From assembly GCA_020720965.1 (NCBI GenBank), contig DYNS01000170.1, positions 1 to 6,703 of the forward strand: a stretch of DNA of 6,703 nucleotides, in the 5' to 3' direction. This document shows positions 1 to 4,392 of this stretch, piece after piece. Position numbers and translations under genes: made by a program. Each line of letters opens with the position of its first letter. The first letter of the stretch is position 1. Source of the stretch: Anaerolinea sp. (GTDB lineage: Bacteria; Chloroflexota; Anaerolineae; Anaerolineales; Villigracilaceae). The notes beneath the pieces were generated by a model that was given only the letters and a program-made list of their open reading frames with translations, did not search any database and was not told the origin of the DNA.

Positions 1-69
1 GTTAATCATGGCAAAGGGGTGGTCTGAGTCCTTGACGACCCGGAAAATGGTTTGTGTTTTGTCATTCAT
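1..69 (-). CDS. 5' end of an HTH / replication-initiator-like protein (partial)
   Basis: Only the first 23 codons are in the window; the gene continues beyond the left edge. It starts at an ATG at 69 and reads MNDKTQTIFRVVKDSDHPFAMIN without a stop. From memory, an N-terminus of the form 'F..V.....PF.MIN/D' is typical of helix-turn-helix proteins of mobile elements annotated as replication initiators or replisome organisers, in which the next segment is usually a conserved 'P..S.KAKG.L.YLLS' stretch. That segment is off the window, so the assignment is tentative. A purine-rich AAAGGA site (86-81 on this strand) lies 11 nt upstream of the ATG, a rather long but usable spacing. The gene is the last visible one of the leftward cluster and lies just downstream of the phased CGCAAA array at 195-269, which would suit an initiator beside its own binding sites. 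The start is well supported; the function is not. Confidence 0.55.
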   Translation of the reverse strand, partial: MNDKTQTIFRVVKDSDHPFAMIN

Positions 70-194
70 GGGTAAAAATATCCTTTTTGGGAATTCGCCG
101 CCAGGAGAGCCTGTACGGCGGGTGAGGAAGGGGGGCAGGGTCAAGTCGGGTGAGGCGGGAAAGGCGGCTTGCAGCCCTTCCTGCGAGGGCGACA

Positions 195-269
195 TTTGCG
201 GTTTTATTTGCGACAGGGTTTGCGTCTGGTTTGCGGTGGCATTTGCGGCAGATTTGCGTCCGCCGCAAA
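195..269. repeat. Helically phased CGCAAA repeat array (iteron- or operator-like)
   Basis: Six direct copies of TTTGCG start at 195, 207, 219, 230, 242 and 253, so they are spaced 12, 12, 11, 12 and 11 bp. A seventh copy in inverted orientation (CGCAAA) sits at 264-269. Four copies are preceded by A and two by G, giving a minus-strand heptamer CGCAAAY. Bases between the copies are not conserved. The last direct copy and the inverted copy form a 17-bp palindrome (TTTGCG-TCCGC-CGCAAA). A spacing near one helical turn puts every copy on the same DNA face, as expected for cooperative protein binding. The array lies in the gap between the duplicated-domain gene and the initiator-like gene. It could be origin iterons, a partition site or an operator; the sequence alone does not say which. 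Confidence 0.75.
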
Positions 270-326
270 TGCCTTTTTTGTCTCTTTCGCCGGATGGTTG
301 GTTTTGCCCAACACCCCTCAGCGGTC

Positions 327-911
327 TCACTTCGCCTCGCTGGCTAATCCCTGAACGGTCATAACCGAGACGGGATACAGCTCCAAAACCTGGTTCCGGT
401 AGGCTTCCAGCGCGCAGAGGAAGAGCCGGGTAACGACCTGCCCCAAAGTCAGATGCACCACCTGCGGGGCGGCTTTCTGCTCTTCCTGGGGGATGATGTT
501 GCGAATCGCCTCCACCTGTTCCGGCGGCAGCCGATAACTCATACTTGCCGCCGGGGGTTTGGATGTCTTGGGCGGGCGGGCAGGGATGTCCCGGCGGGTT
601 GTGCCCCATCCCTCGGAAGATTGGAGCAGGGTCTTGCCTTTTGGGGATGCAGAGAACATCTTCAGCTTTCCCTCGTCATAGGCGCGCAGGGCATAACCCA
701 GCAGTTCCCTGGCTACGGCATCCACCCCGCCCACCGTGCCATATTCCCGGCGAAAGGAATCTGCCAGGTTGCGGATGTCTTCACGAATTTCGGAAGGAAC
801 CCCCACGAAGGTGACGGGGGGATGGTTGGTTTCCCAACTGCGGTTGCGGCGATGGGCGGGTTTTCGTCCCCGCCGCCCGGTTGGGGCAGGGGCAGGGGGG
901 ATGCTGGTCAT
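327..911 (-). CDS. Hypothetical protein with an internally duplicated domain, possibly ribbon-helix-helix-like
   Basis: Encodes 194 residues. The ATG at 911 is chosen because it overlaps the upstream gene's TGA as ATGA and has a GAGG site (922-919) 7 nt ahead; an upstream in-frame ATG at 977 would lie well inside the preceding gene. After a basic, Pro-rich N-terminus (residues 1-32, including GRRGRKPAHRRNR), two similar segments occur, about 33-86 and 123-178. Both have a short strand ending in V/L-P, then a helix sharing P-x-E-x-x-E-x-I-R-N (39-48 and 129-138), then a helix ending in ALxAY (74-78 and 167-171) with a hydrophobic tail. The strand-helix-helix order resembles ribbon-helix-helix DNA-binding folds, but this is inference. 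The linker between the segments is rich in Ser, Pro and Lys. The gene sits directly upstream of the phased CGCAAA array, so it is one candidate binder. I do not recognise the family. Confidence 0.8.
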   Translation of the reverse strand: MTSIPPAPAPTGRRGRKPAHRRNRSWETNHPPVTFVGVPSEIREDIRNLADSFRREYGTVGGVDAVARELLGYALRAYDEGKLKMFSASPKGKTLLQSSEGWGTTRRDIPARPPKTSKPPAASMSYRLPPEQVEAIRNIIPQEEQKAAPQVVHLTLGQVVTRLFLCALEAYRNQVLELYPVSVMTVQGLASEAK

Positions 912-1324
912 TGGGAGGCCTCGCACAGAAAATGGGCATTCACCCAGCCGAAGAGCGGGGTGCGGATTTCCACCCACTGGCTTCCGTCCACCTGGGCATC
1001 CCTGCCCGTCAGGGTGACTCGCTCCGCCTCCTCCATTGCCCCCAAAATGGGAGATTCAATCCCCGGTTGCTGCCGGACGTACAGGTTGCCGTTCCCAATC
1101 CCTGTGCAGACGAGGCTTTGCTCGGGGAGGCGGGTCGCCTGCGCCGGGGCAGGCGGGGCGGGCGGGACGCTGGTGAAGGGGAGAGAAGCAGGAGCGGGGG
1201 CTGTGGCTGTGGCAGTGGGGGAGGGAACGGGGGCAGCGAACATAGCAACAGCAAGCGGACGGATGAAGTAAAACACCAACAGTCCGAAGAGAAGCAGTAC
1301 AAAAAATCGGAAATCATCTTCCAT
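908..1324 (-). CDS. Membrane-anchored SH3b-domain protein
   Basis: Encodes 138 residues. An acidic start (MEDD) is followed by one hydrophobic helix at about 6-28, which acts as signal anchor. Residues 31-65 form a Pro/Ala/Thr-rich linker, and a bacterial SH3 (SH3b) domain covers about 70-135. The domain shows the usual signs: LYVRQQPG near 81-88 (the 'LNVRSGPS' element), SPILG near 91-95, and a final GWVNAHFL near 126-133. The domain should be outside the membrane, where SH3b domains usually contact peptidoglycan or other envelope components. Cys73 and Cys134 bracket the domain and could form a disulfide. An AGAAAGGA ribosome-binding site (1340-1333) lies 8 nt before the ATG. The gene overlaps its upstream neighbour by 11 nt and its downstream neighbour by 4 nt, so it is co-translated within the leftward operon. 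A role at the cell wall during DNA transfer is plausible but unproven. Confidence 0.85.
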   Translation of the reverse strand: MEDDFRFFVLLLFGLLVFYFIRPLAVAMFAAPVPSPTATATAPAPASLPFTSVPPAPPAPAQATRLPEQSLVCTGIGNGNLYVRQQPGIESPILGAMEEAERVTLTGRDAQVDGSQWVEIRTPLFGWVNAHFLCEASQ

Positions 1325-1604
1325 TGATTTTTTCCTTTCTGATAATCGTTTTTCCTGCCCGGTCCAGCGAGAAACTGGCGCCGGGGATGAGAGTCAGGGC
1401 GGTAGGTTTGCCCTGAATTTGGATATTCATGGTGAAGATTTTTGCCCGTTGGCTCAGAGCGCCGAGCGCCCGAAGCAGGAGACTCGCGGCCTCCTGTTCC
1501 CGCAAAGGACGGGAATCTCCTGCTGGTTGGCGCGCCCGAATTTCTTCCGCGATGAGCGGAGAGGCGCGGCGCAAGTCGATGGCGAGGCGCCCAGCCTCCG
1601 CCAT
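1314..1604 (-). CDS. Small hypothetical protein of the leftward operon
   Basis: Encodes 96 residues with no signal peptide or membrane segment. Residues 1-55 are Ala/Arg/Leu/Glu-rich and look helical. From about 59 to 90 the character changes to short beta-like stretches (MNIQIQGKPTALTLIPG, then FSLDRAGKTIIRK). The start at 1604 lies 5 nt after the stop of the membrane/coiled-coil gene. No good ribosome-binding site is visible, so translation is probably coupled to the upstream gene. The 3' end overlaps the SH3b gene by 11 nt. It fills an otherwise empty stretch between two better-supported genes and is in the same orientation, which is the main support for calling it real. An internal ATG (residue 59) could start a shorter product. 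The family is not recognised. Confidence 0.6.
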   Translation of the reverse strand: MAEAGRLAIDLRRASPLIAEEIRARQPAGDSRPLREQEAASLLLRALGALSQRAKIFTMNIQIQGKPTALTLIPGASFSLDRAGKTIIRKEKINGR

Positions 1605-1609
1605 TGGGC

Positions 1610-2449
1610 TTAGGTAAAATTTGGGTGGTGACCGTTCTGCGCCTCCGGAAGGGCTGGCTCGGGGGAGGCCTCTCTGGTCTGTTTGCGCAGGCTTTCTATC
1701 CGACTGCGCAAACTCAACAGCCGGTCTTTGCCCGCTTCCATGTTCGCAGGCGCGGTTAGCCCGTGAATGCCGGTCTGGTCGCGCAGGGCGAGGCGCATTT
1801 CTCTTTCGGTTTGGTCTTGCAACATCTTGATTTGGCTGAGCGCCACGCTCTTGTCCAGCATTTCCTGCCGGGCAAGGATGTAACTTTCGGCGTATTGCAG
1901 GTCCCGCTCCAGTTTGGCTACCTCCGCCATCTTCTCGCGGTGTTCATTTTCCGCACGGCGCAGGGCGCGGCGTTCTTTGGTTTGGGGGCTGGTCATGTGG
2001 TAGATGAACCCTGCTACCGCGTTGGCTACCACTATCAGCGGGACGATGATGACGGCGATACCGCTCATCAATTGCGAGAGCGCTCCTTCGCTTTGACCAT
2101 ACATGAGCGAGTCGGTCAGGGAGGTCAGTATCACGCCGAGCAGGTCGAAGATGAAGAAGAACATGCTCGTCCAGTCCTGATACTTGGTGCTGGAGCCGAA
2201 AATCCAGACCAGGCTCCAAGCCAGAGCCCCAATGTCCAGTCCCCATAGACCCACCAGGGCGAGGAGTTCAAATCCCGCAGGGACGGAGGTCGTGAGGAAG
2301 TCGTAGGAGCGCCATCCCGTGTAGATGAGCAGGACCAAGTCCAGTACCAGCACTATGATGTCGCCCAGGGTCATTCCGCCTTGTTCGGCGCTAACATCGC
2401 GCCCAAGCAGGCTATCGAGCATCGAATTGGTTTGAGTCGTTTCACTCAA
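1610..2449 (-). CDS. Four-helix membrane protein with a cytoplasmic coiled-coil tail
   Basis: Encodes 279 residues. The start chosen is TTG at 2449: a strong AAAGGAG site (2463-2457) lies 7 nt upstream, whereas the next in-frame ATG at 2422 has no such site and an upstream in-frame ATG at 2554 would run far into the preceding gene. Four membrane segments are visible at about 27-45, 60-84, 94-113 and 125-150. A charged, heptad-like alpha-helical region follows at about 155-260 (many Glu/Arg/Lys with Leu/Met/Ala spacing). The short tail is Pro/Glu-rich and ends in HHPNFT. The layout suggests a membrane platform with a long cytoplasmic helical arm, possibly part of a transfer or envelope complex. 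The gene overlaps the upstream membrane-protein gene by 8 nt, so the two are probably translationally coupled and may work together. I cannot assign it to a named family. Confidence 0.85.
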   Translation of the reverse strand: MSETTQTNSMLDSLLGRDVSAEQGGMTLGDIIVLVLDLVLLIYTGWRSYDFLTTSVPAGFELLALVGLWGLDIGALAWSLVWIFGSSTKYQDWTSMFFFIFDLLGVILTSLTDSLMYGQSEGALSQLMSGIAVIIVPLIVVANAVAGFIYHMTSPQTKERRALRRAENEHREKMAEVAKLERDLQYAESYILARQEMLDKSVALSQIKMLQDQTEREMRLALRDQTGIHGLTAPANMEAGKDRLLSLRSRIESLRKQTREASPEPALPEAQNGHHPNFT

Positions 2450-2942
2450 GGGAATTCTCCTTTGGGGGGCGTTGGCGCATCGAGCGCAAACGCAGGGTGA
2501 GGTGGATGAGTCCCAGCGAAAACAGGGCTGGGGGCAGGAGCCGGAAGAAGTCATCGGCTTCCTGCCAGTGGGAAAGCAGCCAGGGCAGCCCCTGCCCTCC
2601 CGTCCAGGTCGTTACAATGCCGCCGAAAGCCAAGCCTCCCCAGAAAAAGGGGGGCGCCACCCGCAGCAGGCTTCCCGCCCAGGCGACCATCAGCAAGATG
2701 ACCACGAACTGCAATGCCAGCACCGCCCCGGAGGGGGAGTACCCGCCATAGATGGCTTGGACTGCCCGAAGGGCTTGGTATCCGCCTGCCAGCCAGAGCA
2801 GGAGGCTGGTCAGGCGGAGTAGCCAGGGCAGGGCGTACAGCAGGGCGGCCAGCATTCCGAGCAAGCCAACCGCCAGGAACTGGCTTGTCAGCCGCAGGGC
2901 TTGGAATGTGTTTTTTTGCAAACGGTTGAGAAGGGTGGACAT
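2442..2942 (-). CDS. Polytopic membrane protein, first visible gene of the leftward operon
   Basis: Encodes 166 residues. A short basic, amphipathic N-terminus (1-18) is followed by a long hydrophobic block at about 20-55 that could hold one or two helices. Further helices lie at about 72-93, 97-116 and 134-152. The C-terminus is basic (RLRSMRQRPPK) and should be cytoplasmic by the positive-inside rule. No motif was recognised. The ATG at 2942 has no clear ribosome-binding site, although the next gene in the operon has a very good one. Its 3' end overlaps the TTG-started coiled-coil membrane gene by 8 nt. Small multi-pass proteins at the head of such clusters are common in transfer operons of integrative elements, but that role is only inferred from context. 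Confidence 0.8.
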   Translation of the reverse strand: MSTLLNRLQKNTFQALRLTSQFLAVGLLGMLAALLYALPWLLRLTSLLLWLAGGYQALRAVQAIYGGYSPSGAVLALQFVVILLMVAWAGSLLRVAPPFFWGGLAFGGIVTTWTGGQGLPWLLSHWQEADDFFRLLPPALFSLGLIHLTLRLRSMRQRPPKENSLE

Positions 2943-2963
2943 AGGTATTCGGTCTGGTACAAT
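2936..2963 (+). promoter_or_regulatory. Candidate rightward promoter (TGGACA-16-TACAAT)
   Basis: A -35-like TGGACA (2936-2941) and a -10-like TACAAT (2958-2963) each match the sigma-70 consensus at five of six positions and are 16 bp apart; a TGG directly precedes the -10. The expected start is near 2970. No protein gene follows on this strand, but a terminator-like hairpin does, which suggests a short untranslated transcript. The -35 overlaps the first codons of the leftward membrane-protein gene. Confidence 0.4.
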
Positions 2964-2969
2964 AGAAAA

Positions 2970-3056
2970 GACGGCACCGCAGGCACAAAAATGTCTGTGG
3001 GTTGTTTCTAGATGAGCGTCCGAGGCTGCCAGGCTGTCAGGACGCTCGTTTTATTT
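2970..3056 (+). ncRNA. Candidate small RNA between the two modules
   Basis: This is inferred from a promoter-like element at 2936-2963 and a terminator-like hairpin at 3014-3056, with no convincing coding sequence between. The predicted transcript is about 85 nt. If the leftward operon starts further right than 3056, the RNA would be antisense to its leader. No known RNA family is recognised. Confidence 0.25.
3014..3056 (+). terminator. Terminator-like hairpin
   Basis: GAGCGTCC (3014-3021) pairs perfectly with GGACGCTC (3040-3047) across an 18-nt loop. GTTTTATTT follows on the plus strand, as in intrinsic terminators. The loop is longer than usual, which lowers confidence. On the minus strand no U-tract follows the hairpin, so it should act only rightward. 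Confidence 0.45.
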
Positions 3057-3134
3057 AGGAAAATGCTCTGTGTTTATGGAGTCATGGGCTATCTCCTTTA
3101 TTAGAGTTTACTCAGCAGTAACGCCGCTGACGCC

Positions 3135-3167
3135 CGCCCACCTGCAAGTGGGCGCGAGTCGGCTCGC
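3135..3167. repeat. Two adjoining hairpins after the small-gene operon
   Basis: The first stem is CGCCCAC (3135-3141) with GTGGGCG (3148-3154). The second is GCGAG (3154-3158) with CTCGC (3163-3167) around a TCGG loop. They begin at the stop codon of the 36-residue gene on the minus strand. No U-tract follows, so they may be a 3'-end stabiliser or a Rho-type end rather than an intrinsic terminator. Apart from these and the hairpin at 3014-3047, I see no gene in 2943-3166. Confidence 0.45.
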
Positions 3168-3277
3168 TACCTATCCGTCCGTCCAATCTCAGAAAACCTT
3201 TCCAGCGCCCGCTCATTATCGGCAACCGGCAACGCCGCCTGACCAATAAAAGCCTGCACCGCTGGCGACTCATCCAT
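3167..3277 (-). CDS. 36-residue hypothetical protein, last gene of the four-gene small operon
   Basis: The frame opens with MDESPAVQAFIGQAAL and ends with EIGRTDR. It starts at an ATG at 3277 that overlaps the end of the 46-residue gene by 8 nt, within the string ATGGATGA. In-frame stops lie directly upstream, so it is not the tail of a longer frame. The composition (Ala, Val, Glu, Phe, Ile) is protein-like, and one helix is likely. A competing frame starts at ATG 3273 with a 4-nt overlap and runs 53 residues, but it is extremely Arg-rich and less credible. The family is unknown; the gene is supported mainly by its place in the operon. Confidence 0.45.
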   Translation of the reverse strand: MDESPAVQAFIGQAALPVADNERALERFSEIGRTDR

Positions 3278-3410
3278 TCAATTCACGCTCTATCATGCCC
3301 TCACGCTCCCTGATACACTGCCAGCATGAGCAAATCCCGCCCACCACGAGCCAGTTCCAAAACTCGCCGCGATACAAATGCCCAGTCGCTGCACAAAAAC
3401 GCTGATTCAT
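3270..3410 (-). CDS. 46-residue Cys/Trp-rich hypothetical protein
   Basis: The ATG at 3410 overlaps the stop of the 68-residue gene as ATGA, a strong sign of translational coupling. The product begins MNQRFCAATGHLYRGEFW, has a short hydrophobic stretch (WLVVGGI, 20-26), then C27-S-C29-W-Q-C32, and ends in a charged helix-like tail (EREGMIERELNG). With Cys6 there are four cysteines, plus His11, which could make a small zinc-binding site or a redox-active cluster; this is inference. Three tryptophans in 46 residues is also unusual. The product is short enough to be missed by routine gene calling. No family is recognised. Confidence 0.55.
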   Translation of the reverse strand: MNQRFCAATGHLYRGEFWNWLVVGGICSCWQCIREREGMIERELNG

Positions 3411-3613
3411 GCCTGGGCCTGGATGGTTTCAAAACGGCACAAGTCGGTAATCAAACTTCCGCCCTGGTCAAAAACACGCACACCCACCTGCGGCGTAGTC
3501 AAAATGTATTCCTGCTCCTGGGCATCCATCCACTGGCAAATCTGGGCAACAATCGCCGCCAGTGCCTGTCGGTCGGGTGTGCCAACAATCTCAACATCCG
3601 TCTGCGTGGCCAT
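3407..3613 (-). CDS. 68-residue hypothetical protein of the repressor-controlled operon
   Basis: A small soluble protein with no membrane segment. The N-terminus (MATQTDVEIVG) looks like a beta strand, residues about 14-32 like a helix (RQALAAIVAQICQWMDAQE), and the second half is beta-like (EYILTTPQVGVRVFDQGGSLITDL). The ATG lies 2 nt after the stop of the 88-residue gene, and an AAGG lies about 9 nt ahead within that gene. The stop overlaps the next ATG. Gene spacing makes co-expression with its neighbours near certain. I do not recognise the family. Its place opposite a XRE repressor would suit an early or maintenance function of the element, but that is only inferred. Confidence 0.7.
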   Translation of the reverse strand: MATQTDVEIVGTPDRQALAAIVAQICQWMDAQEQEYILTTPQVGVRVFDQGGSLITDLCRFETIQAQA

Positions 3614-3615
3614 TG

Positions 3616-3882
3616 TTACGCGCCTTCGTCTAAGTCAGCGTAAACCGGCTCAGATGCGGCTACGGCAAAGCTCTCTACCGCATCTTCCAGTCCAAGCATC
3701 GCATCGCTCACTAGGCCGCTCACTTTCGCTGCGCGCCATTCGCGGTCAATCAGGTCCCCCATAAACTCGTATAACGGCAATTTGTCGTTCACCGCCCGGC
3801 TCACGTTGGCAATCGCCAGCAGAATGTCGGCCCGCTGGCCGTCCGTCTGCTTCACTGCAATTCGTCTCCATTCATTTGCCAT
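3616..3882 (-). CDS. 88-residue hypothetical protein, first gene of the repressor-controlled operon
   Basis: A mainly helical, soluble, mildly acidic protein. It opens MANEWRRIAVKQTDG, has helix-like stretches at about 16-32 and 37-56, and ends with an acidic tail (YADLDEGA). No known motif, signal peptide or membrane segment is seen. A purine-rich double site (AAGGAGAAGGAGA) ends directly before the ATG, so the upstream AAGGAG has near-ideal spacing. A consensus-class promoter (TTGACA-16-TATAAT, minus strand, 3953-3926) drives it, with the expected transcription start near 3919. It diverges from the XRE repressor gene, and the 27-bp palindrome over this promoter's -10 makes repression likely. 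A function as excision factor, antirepressor or maintenance protein is possible, but nothing in the sequence decides it. Confidence 0.8.
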   Translation of the reverse strand: MANEWRRIAVKQTDGQRADILLAIANVSRAVNDKLPLYEFMGDLIDREWRAAKVSGLVSDAMLGLEDAVESFAVAASEPVYADLDEGA

Positions 3883-3904
3883 TCTCCTTCTCCTTATCTA
3901 ATTG

Positions 3905-3931
3905 TATATTCAGTGTATTGAACTGATTATA
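3905..3931. promoter_or_regulatory. 27-bp palindromic operator candidate
   Basis: TATATTCAGT (3905-3914) and ACTGATTATA (3922-3931) are inverted copies matching at 9 of 10 positions around a 7-nt centre (GTATTGA). The right arm contains the whole -10 of the leftward promoter, and the centre and right arm contain the -35 of the rightward promoter. A dimeric HTH repressor bound here would block both. The XRE protein encoded from 4000 is the natural candidate. Confidence 0.7.
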
Positions 3932-3945
3932 GGCGTAATTATAAT
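3918..3945 (+). promoter_or_regulatory. Rightward promoter of the XRE repressor gene
   Basis: On the plus strand TTGAAC (3918-3923) and a perfect TATAAT (3940-3945) are 16 bp apart. The expected start is near 3952, about 48 nt ahead of the ATG at 4000. This promoter overlaps the opposite promoter almost completely, so both polymerases cannot occupy the region together. Its -35 lies inside the palindrome at 3905-3931, which implies autoregulation. Confidence 0.75.
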
Positions 3946-3953
3946 TTTGTCAA
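3926..3953 (-). promoter_or_regulatory. Consensus leftward promoter of the small-gene operon
   Basis: On the minus strand a perfect TTGACA (3953-3948) and a perfect TATAAT (3931-3926) are separated by 16 bp. Transcription should start near 3919, leaving a short leader with a strong ribosome-binding site before the ATG at 3882. A promoter this close to consensus is normally kept in check by a repressor, which fits the operator across its -10. Confidence 0.85.
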
Positions 3954-3999
3954 TATATTGATTTTAATATTCAACACATCGAAGAAAAAATCAGGGATA

Positions 4000-4392
4000 A
4001 TGTTCAGCGTGTCTAATAATTTAGAAAGTTTCTTGAATTGGCTCAATCTAGTGATGAAACAAAAAAACATCACTCAAGCCGATATTGCTAGGACAAACCA
4101 CGTCCGACCATCATCGGTAAGTATGTTATTTTCTATGCAGGTAAAATCCGTTGGCATCGATATGTGCCGCGCCATCGCCGCTGCCACCGGTGTCCCGCTT
4201 GAAACCGTCTACCGCCGCGCCGGGCTGTTACCCGATATTCCTCTCTCGCAAGAAGAAATAGACGAAATCGTAGCCATCACCTCACAACTCGATGACGACC
4301 TCCGCCAGAACGCTCTCGACTACATCCTCCACCTGGCAGATAAACAACGCATCCGTCGCAAAACGCAAATAGCCCCCCAAAATGTCGCCTAG
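4000..4392 (+). CDS. XRE/Cro-CI-type HTH transcriptional repressor
   Basis: Encodes 130 residues from the ATG at 4000; an in-frame TTG at 3958 would add 14 residues (Ile, Lys and Ser-rich) but has no ribosome-binding site and lies almost at the predicted transcription start. An AGGG lies only 3 nt before the ATG, so the start is not certain, and GTG at 4009 is an alternative. The HTH covers about 10-72: helix 2 near 25-33 (TQADIARTN) and recognition helix near 36-46 (RPSSVSMLFSM), followed by IDMCRAIAAATGVPLETVYRRAGLLP, typical of XRE domains. Residues 84-117 form helices that probably dimerise. It likely controls the divergent promoters at 3918-3953. Codon use is AT-rich up to about 4140 and GC-rich afterwards, so the gene may be mosaic. 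Its 3' end overlaps the next gene by 11 nt. Confidence 0.88.
   Translation: MFSVSNNLESFLNWLNLVMKQKNITQADIARTNHVRPSSVSMLFSMQVKSVGIDMCRAIAAATGVPLETVYRRAGLLPDIPLSQEEIDEIVAITSQLDDDLRQNALDYILHLADKQRIRRKTQIAPQNVA

Noticed and set aside
62..268. 68-residue leftward frame across the repeat array
   Set aside because: It overlaps the initiator-like gene's start and runs through the phased repeats, whose 11/12-bp steps break any codon phase. It is Arg/Pro-rich and has no ribosome-binding site.
195..269. CRISPR array
   Set aside because: The repeats are only 6-7 bp with 5-6 bp between them, far shorter than CRISPR repeats and spacers.
8..364. 118-residue rightward frame at the left edge
   Set aside because: It is antisense to the initiator-like gene, the repeat array and the end of the duplicated-domain gene, and its composition is not protein-like.
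453..1271. 272-residue rightward frame
   Set aside because: It is antisense to two well-supported leftward genes, with very high Gly/Arg/Cys content; it is a by-product of GC-rich codons on the other strand.
3010..3060. Left attachment site matching the 6304-6385 region
   Set aside because: Both places hold hairpins, but by eye they share no direct repeat long enough to be an attachment core.
3112..3273. 53-residue frame starting at ATG 3273 as the fourth gene of the small operon
   Set aside because: Although its ATGA overlap with the 46-residue gene is attractive, the product is extremely Arg- and Cys-rich and reads through the hairpins; the 36-residue frame from 3277 has a more protein-like composition. 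The choice remains open.
3326..3764. Rightward frames of 105 and 128 residues
   Set aside because: They are antisense to the small-gene operon, which has a consensus promoter, ribosome-binding site and coupled overlaps.
3958..3999. TTG start of the repressor 14 codons upstream
   Set aside because: It has no ribosome-binding site, lies within a few bases of the predicted transcription start, and adds residues outside the HTH fold.
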